A stretch of DNA of 64,000 nucleotides from Tetrapyrgos nigripes (GCA_013368315.1 JAACJM010000031.1:310001-374000), one strand, 5' to 3'; shown: positions 46,730 to 58,224, counted from the stretch's first letter. A program made the numbers and translations. The notes: generated by a model not told the origin, from the sequence alone.

Positions 46730-47430
46730 TTCCTTTTAAAGTGTCATCTAGTCCGGCGGGTACCTGGTCTCTTTAATGTTGACAGCAGACACCATCTACT
46801 TGTGTCTATACACCTGTGGATGTTTCTGGTGGAATTCTTCAACCATGTCCATTATGTTTGACAGGTTAGACGTGGGAACCTGTAATACCTATGCTTCCAT
46901 GCCGCTTCCCGGTCGTTCCGGACCTTTTCCGATATTTTATCTTATATTTCTTTTCTCTCTTCCACTTCGGATCCTATCTGGAAGGCTACGATTCATCTCA
47001 GATGCTAACCGGATTGTCCTTATGCTTTCTCTCCACAGTTTCCACTTCTCTCCACTCACTCCTCTTAATATCCATGAGCACCATATGCTCCCCTTTCCTT
47101 TTCGACATAGGGTTTTCTCGTGATGATAGCAAATTGAGCGTTTCCCTATTTGCTTCCTTTATTAGTTACATTACCTTTCATTTCTGATCCGCTCCTATCA
47201 GGTTCCGTTCCTTTCCGGATTAATACTTAAGCTAGCAACTTTGTAGTAGATAGCTTAAGTCTAAAATCGATTTAGCTGGTCTCCCAATCGTTCCTATCAT
47301 TCTGACTTAAGACAACTAGTGAGGTGGTACTCATAGTGCCATTCAACTTAAGTCCTCCGACTTCATTCCTATCCTAACTCTCTTCTGTTCATTCCGGTTC
47401 CATCCGGAAACCTATTCCACCCTTCTTCCA
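46730..47430. other. Non-coding stretch of copy 2 between accessory ORF and pol
   Basis: About 700 bp with repeated CTTAAG and TTCCGGAT-like motifs. No open frame of note on the sense strand. It may hold 3' regulatory sequence of the element. Confidence 0.4.
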
Positions 47431-47433
47431 TAC

Positions 47434-50400
47434 TTAAGACTTCCGCCCGGGTCCGTTCCTAGGATCTGCCCGGACTTAACAGAACCCAAGAGTTCTCAGA
47501 GTCAGGGTAATCCAACTATTTGACAAGATACTGAGTCCCCTTTCTGTTCCTTGTCGGTTTGGAGTCTAATATCTTTTCCACGTCGTATTCTTCATCTGCA
47601 TCCAGTAACTCCGCGGGTGGTTCAGGGTAATTCGGTCCATGTGCGTCCGTCTCCGTGTATGGTGATAGTAATGATGCATGAATGACAGGATGTATTCGCC
47701 AGGTCTTTGGTAATTTCAACTTGTAGTTGACCTGGCTGATTACTTCAATGATTTCGAATGGCCCATGACAACGATCAGACAACTTAGCTTTTGGTCTTGT
47801 CATTTTTAGATTTTTTCCATCGAGTAGCACTCTATCCCCAACTTTGTATCCTTTCCATGGTATAGAGTGGTTCTTGTGCTGGTTTTTCATGGTTTCTGCT
47901 GCTGAGGATAAACTGGCTTTGAGCTCATCTCTGAGCCAGTTGAGATTTTCGAGTTGTTCTTCGACTGTCGGTAGATTCAATGTTGGGTTAAACGTTGGGA
48001 AGAATCGCGGTTGATATCTGTGTAAGAGTTCAAACAGTGATTTTCCAGTTGCCGAGTGGACTCTAGTGTTGTGACTGAATTCTGCGTAAGGAATATAGTC
48101 CACCCAGTCTTCCTGCCGGTAGTTACAGAAGATCCGTAAAAATTGTTCCAGTTCTTGGTTGTATCGTTCAGACTCCCTGTCGGTCTGTGGGTGATAAGCT
48201 GTGCTGAGAGCTGATGTTACTCCGAGTTTCTCGTGGACCGCGGCCATAACTTTACTAGCGAACTGTGGTCCTCGGTCAGAGATCATTTTATCCCACAGTC
48301 CATATCGCCGCCATGTGTGATCAAGCAAGAGGTTCACCGTACTGTCACTGTCAATTGTTTTTGTGCATGGTGATATAATGACGGTTTTTGTTGACCTGTC
48401 AACAACAACATGTACTGCATTGAATCCTTTACATTCGGGGAGATCCGTGATGAAGTTGGTAGTGATAGTTCCGAAGGGTCGTTCTGGAATTTCGGTGGGT
48501 ATCAAGGGAACTCAGGTCAGATTATTATTGGGTTTTGTCAGTTGACATTTGGTGCAGCCATTTACGTAGTCTCTGACGAATACTGACATACCCGGCCACC
48601 AGAACTCTCTGCTGACTAGTTCGTAGGTTTTGTATCTTCCAGGGTGTCCCGCCACGAGAGAGTCGTGCTGTAACTTTATGATGTCTCGTTGGAGATCACT
48701 GTCGGCTGGGACATAGATTTTGCCACGGAATAATATAATCCTGTCCTCGTAGTTCCATTCCTGTAGGTTTTTTACCAGAGACCGTGGTCCATTTCGTAGA
48801 ATGACATCGAGGGCACTCACTACTTCAAGGTCCCTTTTGGGGGACTCTTTGATCCTTCGCTGTAGTTCCACGTCTCCTATGGCAGTTACAGTCCCTTGTC
48901 TGGTTGCTCGGATACAGAAGAATTTAGGATCGAGTAGGACCCTGTTGGCGTTGTCGTTTTCTATTCCAACTCAATGATCTGGTCGTCTGGACAATGGATC
49001 AGCTTTGTTAAGGCTTCCCGGTTTATAGAGCAGGGAGAACTCAAATCGTGTAAGGAACAGCGCCCATCATGCTTGTCGTTGGCTAAGTTTCTGAGCCGTC
49101 TGGAAGTATGTCAGGTTATGATGATCAGTCAAGATCTCGATGGAGTGTGGGGCTCCTTCTAGATAATGTTGCCATGCTTCTAATGCCCATATAATCACAA
49201 GCAATTCCTTGTCATGGATGTCATAGTTTCGTTCTGTCTCGGAGAGCGACTTGGAGATGTAGGCCACTGGATGCCATCGATTGTCGTCTCTGGTTTGCAT
49301 GAGTATCCCTCCTGTTGCGTATTCCGATGCGTCGACTTCTACTCAATATGGTTTGGTATGATCGGGCATTAATAGGACTGGTTTGGAAGTGAAAGCTGCT
49401 TTGAGGGATTGAAAGGCTTCCTCAGCAGCTGTTTCCCAATTCCACTGATTATCCTTCTTCGTTAGGTCGAACAGTGGTTGTGCGATTTTCGAAAAGTCTT
49501 TGATGAATTGTCTGTAGAAGTTTCCGAATCCTAGGAACGCTTGTACTTCTTTTACTGTCTTTGGAGTTGGCCATTCAATTACTCCTGTGACTTTAGCAGG
49601 GTCCATTGCTAGGGTGTTGTGGGAGACGATAAGGCCCAAGAAATCGACTTTGTCTGTTTCGAATGAGCATTTCTTGGGTTTCGCGTATAGGTCGTTGTCT
49701 CGTAAGCGTTGTAGCACCTTTCGTACAAGTTCACGATGTTCTGCCAAATCTTGGGTGAATATGAGGATATCGTCCATGTAAATAACGACTTTCCCTAGGT
49801 CGATGAGGTCCTTGAAGACAGTGTTCATCATTGCTTGGAAGGTGGCGGGTGAGTTCATAAGTCCAAAGAATATGACTGTTGGTTCGAAAAGCCCTCGATT
49901 GGTCTTGAAGGCGGCTTTCCATTCATCTCCTTCTTTGATCCAGACGTTGTTATATCCCCATCGTAGATCGATCTTGGAGAATACGTGTGCGTTTTTGAGT
50001 TTGTCAATCAATTCTGGAATGAGCAGTAAGGGATATGTGTTTTTTTACGGTACCCTTATTGAGCTCTCTGTAGTCCTGTACTGGTCGTAGTTTTCTGTCC
50101 TTCTTTTTGATGAAGAAGAAAGGACTTGCCATAGGTGACTTTGATGGTTTAATATACCCTTTTCCGAGATTTTCGTCTAGGAAAGAGTCTAACTCGGTTT
50201 GTTCGTTTGGTGATAGAGGGTATGTTTTACATGTTCACGGTTGAAAGTCTTCTTGTAGTTCGATTGCATGGTCCCAACTACTTCGTTGGGGTAAACGTTC
50301 TGAGGTTTCTTTATCGAATACCGACAAGTAATTGTGATATTGTTTGAGGATTAGTTCTTCTAGAGACATTGGTTGATCTGGTGTTGGTTTGTTTTCAGCG

Positions 50401-50500
50401 ATCTGTTGTGCTTTTGTAAAAGCTGCCCGGATACTCAGCTTGGTTTCTGATAGTTCTTCATCTTGGTCTTTTGGAACGTTGATATATTTCATGGCGAGTT
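47434..50500 (-). pseudogene. Pol of chromovirus copy 2: RT, RNase H, integrase, chromodomain
   Basis: Reading leftward on the minus strand. [30 protein letters not shown], and the catalytic YMDD in VVIYMDDILIF. RNase H: VAYISKSLSETERNYDIHDK, DHHNLTYF. Integrase: zinc finger H-x-HPGRYKTYELVSREFWWPGM-...-CTKCQ (around 48550-48680), core DDE as ITDLPE-...-VVVDR, ISDRGPQF and the Glu in RESERYNQE. Then comes a GPFEIIEVISQVNYKLKLP module and a chromodomain start (DVEKILDSK...) cut by TAG at 47516-47518, with YPDSENSW legible after it. TGA stops at 50235, 49343, 49067, 48971 and 48512; an A-run frameshift near 50045. Confidence 0.93.
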
Positions 50501-50594
50501 CGCTCCATTGGTGTGGGACGTCCCATTGTCCGGTTGTATCTTCTGAGGGTGACAGTGCTCCTAATTCGATAGGTTTCGAGCGGGTGTTCTGGGA

Positions 50595-51326
50595 TCATGA
50601 TCTTCGACATTGTCCTGCTATCTTTGGTTGTGCCACTGGTTTACAAGGTCCAATGTGTTCCTTGTATAGCACTTGGTAATCTCGATGATATGTTCTAGGA
50701 TCAACTACTTCAGGTCGTTTTGGTTTTGTGGGATGTGTATTCGACTTAGCTCTGATTTTTACTGGTGGGTTCTCCAGTACACAGGTATCATCACAGCACA
50801 TCAGGTTGACTTCCAAGGTCACCCAGTCGATTTCTGGGTTGTGGTGTTCTAGCCAATTGGTTCCTAGAATGATGTCGTGTTTACTGATGTCCGTAATATA
50901 GAATTTGGCAGTTTCCTCGTGATACGATTTTCAATCTTGTGTATAGATTCGTAAGTTTTGGACGGTGTAATGTGTCACCCATCCCATTACATTTTCAGAT
51001 CCATCGATGTTTTGTACTGGGAAGGGTTTCTCTATAGGAATTTGGTTGAGATGGTGTTTTTGAGTGAAGGCGTTGTTGATAATGACTCCTTCTGCTCCAC
51101 TGTCTAGTAAAGCAATTGCGTCGATTTTTCGTCCAGTTATTTTTCCAATTAATTCCATTTTCAGCTCTATCAAGGGGATCTGTCGATTTCGAGTGATTGC
51201 CGTAATTCTTAGTTTAGATGGGAACTGTGGCTTATGAAAGGGTATAAGGCTCGTGTATTGCCTATTTTTTACTGGTATATATGTCCATACTCCTCCTCCT
51301 GACAACGTGACAGGGGAGGTATTCAA
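50595..51326 (-). pseudogene. Aspartic protease and linker region of chromovirus copy 2
   Basis: The frame opens at a TTG that overlaps the gag stop in the -1 frame (51326). It encodes LLDSGAEGVIINNAF with the Asp-Ser-Gly active site, then FYITDISKHDIILGTNWL. Interrupted by TGA at 50931-50933. Downstream a frame with CCDDTCVLENPPVKIR and HRDYQVLYKEHIGPC leads to RT after further damage near 50600. Confidence 0.87.
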
Positions 51327-52930
51327 AAATCTGATTCTGTTATGAGGTCCTTCAAGTATCCCGTTGCCTTCTCCTTCTCTTCTCCAGATAGCGCTCTGAC
51401 TTTGGCGGTAAATTCTTCGGCAATCTCCTTCATGGTGGTATTTGTTCCAGGAGACGATGGTTCAGTAGTAGCTGCCCTGATCGAAGGTTTGTTGGTTGAA
51501 CTGGTCATGGTGGGTCTAGGGAACGTAGAACAGTTAAATGTAGTATGTCCTAGTCCGCGACAGCCAAAGCATCGTCCTTCTTTCTTCATTCTTTCCCTTT
51601 CCTCGTTTGTCAGTTTAGGCAGGTATTTAGTTTTTTGGGATGCACCTGGGGTGTTATTTTGGAAGGCGTTTATTTCCATGCTTCTCGTTTGACTACCTCC
51701 CGCCTTCTGCGATCCCTTGGTCTGTTGCTCTCCTTCTCCTCGTTGTTTGCTCCATAGAGCTTTCTCCGTCTGTCTTTCTACCCAAATCATATGTTGTTTG
51801 ACCACGGCCTTTTGTAGCGTCTCCAGATTCCTGGGTTGGGATGGTAGGTAGGAAATTCAGTCTACCAATCCTTTCGGGAGCCCTTTCCGATAGTACTTCA
51901 TTAAACCTTCGTTGTTATAGCCAGTATCTTTAGCATATAACTCAAATTCAGAATTGTACTTATCTATATCCGCCAATGCTCCTTCCATCCTTATGACCTC
52001 TATCTTTGCTTGTGCTTGCGTTTTTCGGGACGTTGGCTTGAAGTCATGTAGAAATTGTTGTTTTACTTCTCGCAACGTCCACTTCTTCTTCTTCTTTGAC
52101 CCTAGTGATGAGTCTTCATTGGTACTCCAATACTCCTCTTCACTATCACTGAAATCATCGTCTTCTTCATAGATTTTCGCCATCATATTGTGAGCCCATC
52201 GCCCTGCTCTCTCTCCCGTGAAGAGTGTGAGAAATAGTGCTATCTTCTCGTTTTCCGTGGGTATACTCCTTTGTTAAGTCGGAGGTAGTTGTTGAACTCA
52301 GCTAACCAATCTTTTGCCAAGTTTCGTTCTCCTGTAAACTTTTCTGGTTTCGATCCTCTTTCTTTCGTGGTTTTTTTTGGGAGCTGGTCGTTGTCAGAGA
52401 GGGTATCAGTGGGGGGTCTGTTTGTCCCTCCTGTGGCAGCAGTGGCTGAGGTGGGCTCGTTGTGTTCAGACATTCCAAGGTTAGAAAGGATGTTCTGAAG
52501 ATTGATTATTTGTTGGGGGGAACGGATATGGGTTCTTGGATTGCACTGGGGGTGCTGTCAGATGGAGATCTTCTAAGGGGAGTTCGTGGTTCGATAGGGG
52601 AAAGTGGGAGTTCTGGTTCGGGAGTTGGTTCGTTTATTGGAGGTTGGGTCTCTGTAGTGGGTTCTGGTGCGACGTGCTGCCCAGATGATTGTATGGGTTC
52701 TAGGCCGTATCCTAGTTCTGTTCGAGTGAGAACTCGATTGTGTATTGAGAGTCGGTTTGGGCACGGATTGTTTAAACAGCTGTCCCACTGGTTGTTAACT
52801 GTGACATGATAGTCTCCCTGTCGTTGGGGGTGATATGCGTGGGGTCGGCGGAGACAAGCGATGGTAGGAATGTGAGGTGAGGATGTACGACTGGGGATTC
52901 AGGATGTGGTGCGTGATCGTGATTGAGTTC
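51323..52930 (-). pseudogene. Gag of chromovirus copy 2, interrupted
   Basis: Begins MSGSG near 52950, like copy 1. It contains KPEKFTGERNLAKDWLAEFN, the acidic DDFSDSEEEYWSTNED, DKYNSEFELYAKDTGYN, and the CCHC knuckle CFGCRGLGHTTFNC. Lesions: a 1-bp deletion near 52259 (compared with copy 1) and TGA at 51857-51859 where copy 1 reads CGA (Arg). Ends in ESDF with the same GAT TTT TGA context as copy 1. Confidence 0.88.
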
Positions 52931-52955
52931 TTGGGTTTCCGCTTCCGGACATACA

Positions 52956-53450
52956 CTAGTTGGTGTCCTCTGGTCTGGCGAACAGGTAATCCCACTGACT
53001 TTCAGAGACGTCTTCCCAAGAGTCATCCAGTCGATTGTAGTAGTTTATTCTAGGGATTTGAGTTTGGAGGTATTCTTCGTGTTCCTCGAGGCAGTATTCC
53101 AAGATGTCGCAGTCTTCGTAGTCATTGTGACTGAACCAACTGGGAATGATAGTGTTTCCAAGTTGGACGAAATAACAAGTGTCTACGACTGCCACGTATC
53201 GTGGGGTTGTGTTTTCAGGGATATCTTTATTCAGAGGTATTCAAGGATGGTTACTTCACCTTGGTCCCACGTTCTCTTATTTAGTTTAATCCAGTGGTTG
53301 TTGAATGCAGCGGTGTGCTTTTGTACTGCGTTTTCAACTTGTTGTGAATAGTTTTTGAAGCTGTCTGAATCTTCAATCTCATGGCAATATTCTGGCGGGG
53401 GTCGGATTCATAGGTTGTTAAGGAATGGTTCGAAGTTGAGAGCCAGTGTG
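52956..53450 (-). other. Leader frame upstream of gag, copy 2 (degenerate)
   Basis: Counterpart of the methionine-free leader frame of copy 1. DTCYFVQLGNT, NNHWIKLNKRTW and GEVTILEYL are legible. Two TGA codons stand where copy 1 has CGA, and there is one single-base deletion. It ends in TAG two codons before the gag ATG, in the same frame. Confidence 0.55.
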
Positions 53451-53719
53451 TATGATTAGGATTTCAATTACAGAGTCAGTCGACCACCCTACCCGAATCG
53501 GCGAGTCTGGATTTATATCTCGAAACTGTGTAGACGGGGGATGACTTCGTGCAACAACTCCTCGAGATTGTTCACGCCGGCCGACCTGTGAGGCTCCTCA
53601 CACAGGGTAGTGTTGATGGGCTTGGGGGCACCATAGGGGAGAGATGGGGATAGGAAGATCCAGCGGGACGGAGACGTTGCAGTGGGTTGTGAGGTCTGTT
53701 TGTGAGGTGGGTGTAAGAG

Positions 53720-53729
53720 AGTCTGTTCA
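53720..53729 (-). promoter_or_regulatory. Candidate self-priming primer-binding site of copy 2
   Basis: Two bases inside the 5' LTR the sense strand reads TGAACAGACT. The LTR itself contains the exact complement AGTCTGTTCA (sense strand, complement of 53904-53913), about 30 nt downstream of its TATATA. No TGG (tRNA 3' end complement) follows the LTR. The same pair exists in copy 1 (2648-2657 and 2829-2838). Confidence 0.6.
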
Positions 53730-53731
53730 AG

Positions 53732-54148
53732 TGTCAAGAATGTTGTCACTTAGCAATTGACCACCCAAGTCACATGATGAACAAGATAGATTAACAAGAT
53801 ACAAGAGACGAGAGAGATGTAAAGAGATAATGAAGACGAGAGAAGAACGAGTAGCTGACTATACTTGACACTGCACTGTACTGAGAGCGGAGTGGAGATG
53901 AGGTGAACAGACTAAAGAACTAACTACAAGTCCCTTGGTATATATGTAAAAGAAGTGAATTGAGAATAAGTGAATAGGTGAGAATGTCCATGGAGATAGG
54001 AATCGGAGGAGATAAATGATGTACATGTCAGATCAAGTGATGGTAACTGTAGACAGGGAAGATGATGATGGGAATATGAGAGAAATGAATAGTAGTCCAT
54101 GGAGTTAAGAAATGAATAGGGAGGTAAATAGAGCGGCGATTCGTGACA
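53732..54148 (-). repeat. 5' LTR of chromovirus copy 2
   Basis: 417 bp, TG...CA ends. Read on the minus strand, TATATA at 53945-53939, predicted transcript start at about 53913 (AGTCTGTTCAC), U5 to 53732. Confidence 0.96.
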
Positions 54149-54332
54149 TCAACTAGCAATAGCCAATTTCTGTAAAGAGACTGTTTTCTCTGCCTGCGTG
54201 TTTTCTTATACTACTTTCCATCCTCTGTCTCTTCACTTCACTTTTCTGTATGACATCTGCACTGAGACCCAGCTGAATGCTGTGGCTGGCGAGTTTCTGC
54301 TTGATTGGTAGTGATTTCTTCCTTTAGAAGCC

Positions 54333-54802
54333 TGTCAAGATCACTGGTACACTTGATTAACCGCTCAAGTCACACAGTTTGAGGACAGATACAAAGTGAT
54401 TGATTGAGAGATAGAAATAGAGGAAGAAAAACGAATAGGCTGACTATGCTCTTACACTGCGTAGTACTAGTATGGAGTGGAGACGAAGTGAATGAACTAA
54501 AGGACTAACTAGAATGTCTAGTGGTTTATATAGAAGAGTGATGAATAGGTGATAGGAAAAAGATAGGAGAAATAGGAGAAACATAGGAGAAAGTGGAGAA
54601 ATGTAGGGGAAAGATATGATTGATAGGATAGAAGATTGATTGACAGTTATTATAGAGTTTGACAGGTTTTATAAGGTTCAAAGTCAATGATATAAAGTTT
54701 AAAAGGTTTATCTAGGAAATGCAATAGACGAATGATCAGAAAATGGGTTCAATAATGAAATAGAAGAAGAAGGAGGACAAAGAACTGTAGCAGTTTGTGA
54801 CA
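54333..54802 (-). repeat. Solo LTR, diverged family member, 5-bp AAGCC duplication
   Basis: TGTCAAGATC ... TTTGTGACA, 470 bp, flanked by AAGCC (54328-54332 and 54803-54807). Shares GGAGTGGAGACGAAGTGAA and the overall order with the other LTRs but is clearly older or a separate subfamily. Product of LTR-LTR recombination. Confidence 0.88.
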
Positions 54803-55625
54803 AAGCCTAGCTCCATGAACAGCCATGGTTGACCTGTTTAAGCCTTTCTCTTTGGTAAATGGCTTTGATCTGGGTCTGGGAGGCCTATTCTTCTCCTTCT
54901 CTACTTGCTTTGCTGTTCCTTTTCCTTCCATCTTTTCCTGTATAGCCTTACAAAGGTCACTCTCCAAAAAAAACTAGTCAGAAAAAAACTTGTAATTCAT
55001 ATGTCCAAGCTTATCTACATGCATGAACAGCCATCATTCCTATTATTCATACTAGGTAGTAGAACTTAACAAAAACAATGGTTTTGACAATGAATGAGTT
55101 AGTGGTGATGATAGGGATGTCTGCAGGGTGTCTGCAGGGTGTCTGCACTGGTTGTCTGCAGATTTCTCATACCCGGATCAGTAGCAGGTAAGTAGCCGAG
55201 ATAGTATGCCATATGGCACACACCAGTCAGTGTTGATTGTGATGAACCTGGTCACGAAAGAAAGACAGGGAAAGAAAAAGAAACGTACATTTAACGTTGC
55301 CACGAAAGTGAAACATAAGACTCATCGTTCATTTTATTTCGGACTCGTAAAAGTGTACATATGTAATTGAGAGCTCAGTGGAGTAGGGAAAAGATGGGTA
55401 CATAGAAAGACTTGCCGAGCCGACATTTTGCGAGAGGATACCAGGTACTAGTACTAAGTAGAGACTCGAGGGGCCCATGCACTATAAGCCTCAGAGCGCT
55501 CAGAGACTTTCTGAAAGCGACTCCGAAAGCGACTCCAATACGATGATGATCAACGATGCTATGCCACTTGAAACACAGTCGGGACGAACGCTGATCAAGT
55601 ATGTGAACTGGCGCATTAAAAATTA
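54803..55625. other. Stretch between solo LTR and DUF6534 paralogue 5
   Basis: No gene recognised. GTCTGCAGG repeats at 55118-55160 (TGTCTGCAGGGTGTCTGCAG) recall a similar run at 45660-45705. Confidence 0.35.
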
Positions 55626-57405
55626 TTACTTGACTATCCGAAGTGTTTCTCTACTAGTAGTAATGCTAGTCTCGTCAAGTGTGCTTGCAGCTATTCCAAG
55701 TCTCGGTAACCTCGGTTCCGGATTCAGGACGTCCTTTAAGTTACTTTCCATTGTACGTCTATGACTCCTCAAGTCAGGTATACAGCTACTCCGAACCTCG
55801 GTGGGATTCCTCGTCAGTTCGTGACGAATGTTCAGGTTGTATAAGAGCGTCAATGAATAGATACGGCTGATACAGTATGTGAATACCATGGTGACTTTTC
55901 CGGAGAGTCGAGTTGGTTGGGATTGTGCCAAGTTTGTGAGAAGAGATTAGAATTAGTGAGGAGTGCTGACGGTTTACGATGGAAAAATAAACCCAAAAAT
56001 CAAGACATACTTACTATTACTCTTAATATCGGCCAGAGCAGCTATCAGAGCTCCCACTGCAATCAGAGCGGTGAAAGAGCCAGTTTTGAGTGCGAGAGCC
56101 ATGAGACGGCGAACGAGTCTATTAATTCAATGAAGAAATGTATTCAATCGTAAGAAGTTGCCAAAGTTGCAAGTGGAAACGGTAAGTACTCACTTTCTCG
56201 AAGACTTCAGTGGCGTAACGTCACGATCGATCCACCGACGATAATACAGGACCAATAGTAGGGCTATTGATAGATCCACCGCCACTGCGGTTGATAACCA
56301 TAAACTGTACGTCATAAGTATCACGGGATATGTGAGCTATGAGACACCAACACCGCAGTGTGAGCTCAAAGAACATTTACGTACATCAGCACAGGCAAGA
56401 TTTGGGTCCGTAAGCAATGGGAACAAACACGAATCATTATGCTGAAAAACAAGGCACTTGAAAACTTTATGGCCAGTTCCAACAGCACAGTGACCATAGT
56501 GTCAAGAAGGTATTGAAATCAAGGACAGCTCAAACACTTGAGCTTGAGGAGAGACTTACTGATAAGAGTATCAAAATTCCTACAGCAATTATCACCACCT
56601 TTCCTCGCGTCCTTAAGGTTAATCAAAATAGGTCAGGTAGCTTCTAAGACAGACAGAGCTGGAACATACTTACAAAGACCAATATCTGTACAACATGAAT
56701 ACCTGCACAATCGCTGCAGAGATACCACAGGAAACCAGGTTCATAGTTCTAGGCCTGCGATCGCCGAACTTTACAACTTGTTCATGCAGTTTCATAAATC
56801 ATAGTCTTACCATTGTCGCGTCTGCAAAGCACGTATGTTTCCTGCACCGTCGCCATCCGGATCCACCATATGCAGGCATCAGTTTCAAAGTTACAGTTCT
56901 TTGTCACGAATGAAATTCGAGAAAATAGACTCAGGTCTACATACCTTGAAAGATGACAGTAGTCTAAGTATTCGAATCCAACAATTAGGAAGAACTCTGA
57001 GAGCATGTTATCAGGCAACTCACGATGTAAGTGTCGGCGCATACCGCTATTGTCATAGCCGTATCACAGACAAGCACAGCCAGGACAGCGATCTTGACGA
57101 GGAACTTGTCGGAGTAGTAATGTTGAAAGTAACGGAAAGCCTATTACGATGATCAAAGATAGGTTTCAGCCTTCGAGACGTAGTTGTAGTTGTACGGACC
57201 CCAACAAGAGCCCGAGATTCCGAGAACTTTTAAACTGTTACTCACTTGGTCAATCACTAGTACATATAGCATCAAGCTTAACCATGTTGCTAAGAGTTGT
57301 GCCCTGTTTCCAACGAGCACGCGTCAGAGATGAACACACGAGCACCCGACGTAGCGGTGGTAGCACGTACCCAAGTAGCTTGTGCATATTAGGAGTGGCA
57401 TCCAT
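55626..57405 (-). CDS. DUF6534-type seven-helix protein, paralogue 5, 11 exons
   Basis: Starts MDATPNMHKLLG at 57405 and ends ETLRIVK-stop at 55626. It has the same plan as the other copies: AQLLATWLSLMLYVLVI, AFRYFQHYYSDKFLVKIAVL, micro-exon 56945-56963 (TTVIFQ), MNLVSCGISAAIVQVFML, FSSALFFSIMIRVC, LWLSTAVAVDLSIALLL, ALKTGSFTALIAVGALI and VFTYCISRIYSLTLLYNLN. All splice signals seen are GT-AG and no stop interrupts. It shares 5'-flank sequence with paralogue 2, so the two arose from one duplication. Membrane protein of unknown function. Confidence 0.84.
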
Positions 57406-57594
57406 GAGACGTACGGTTCACCCCAGGTTCGTTCGCAGCGCTTGGGCTCTGGCTTTATGCTCGGAATTGGAGAGGGAGAATATGTAGAGGGAGAATAGCA
57501 GAGTCCAGATGGGGACGTTGTCTATATATGAGTAACATGTCAACACTCCCAGTGCACTTTCAATAAGAGTGTCAATGGCTATACTATGTACTGA

Positions 57595-58080
57595 ATACCT
57601 ACCAGAATGGTGTTTACTTGATTTGGAATATGGGTTGAAAGGGAGAACGGAACGCATTTGCAGAGCATTGATCTTCATCAAGACTGATTCTGAATATTAA
57701 CCGTGACTGTTTTGGTCAAGGGAGCACTCTTGCGGCAGGTGCATAAGATCCCCTGCAGGGACCTAAGAGATTCAGTGCTTTCCAGTTTCCAAAATATACC
57801 AGTGTTTATAAACATAGTGCGGGATGCACTAAACCCTAATGCATCCCACCATGAGTCCATGAGGTATGTAGCTCGACGCGCTAGGTAGGAAGACCTAAGT
57901 CGCCCACACAACTAAGGACAACCAGACTGAGGCTGACTCTAGGCAGCCAGGGGGAATCATGGTACATAGCTTGAATATGAATGTGACCAAGACGACGAGG
58001 CCAGCTGAATGTATATGAGCTGATCTCGGGTCCTCGGGATGATTTCTCCAGCGTTTCGTTGTTCTGCAGGGTCGAGGACG
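57595..58080. repeat. Duplicated upstream block of DUF6534 paralogue 5
   Basis: Counterpart of 20960-21500; same order of shared runs. See there. Confidence 0.75.
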
Positions 58081-58224
58081 GGGAGGTCCAAGTGAGGCTA
58101 CAATAATTGCCACAAATCCATCGAGGTGGACCGGATGGTACATAGATCTGGAAGCCTTTTTCCACGAAAGCTTCTCGGCTCTGCCAGAATTGTATACAAT
58201 TGAGAGTTTGAAACTTCGGTGGAG

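Larger units (their letters stand above)
45785..54148 (-). mobile_element. Complete Ty3/Gypsy chromovirus copy 2 with 5-bp TCAAC target duplication
   Basis: 417-bp LTRs at 45785-46201 and 53732-54148, flanked by TCAAC (45780-45784 and 54149-54153). Gag, protease, RT, RNase H, integrase and a chromodomain stub follow on the minus strand, then an extra ORF. The LTRs differ at only five positions, all transitions, so insertion is fairly recent. The coding region nevertheless holds at least seven TGA codons at sites where Arg is expected, a TAG in the chromodomain and at least two frameshifts; it cannot be autonomous. Confidence 0.97.

Noticed and set aside
53700..53731. Standard tRNA primer-binding site next to the LTR
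   Set aside because: No TGG and no recognisable complement to a tRNA 3' end; the self-complementary 10-mer explains the site better.
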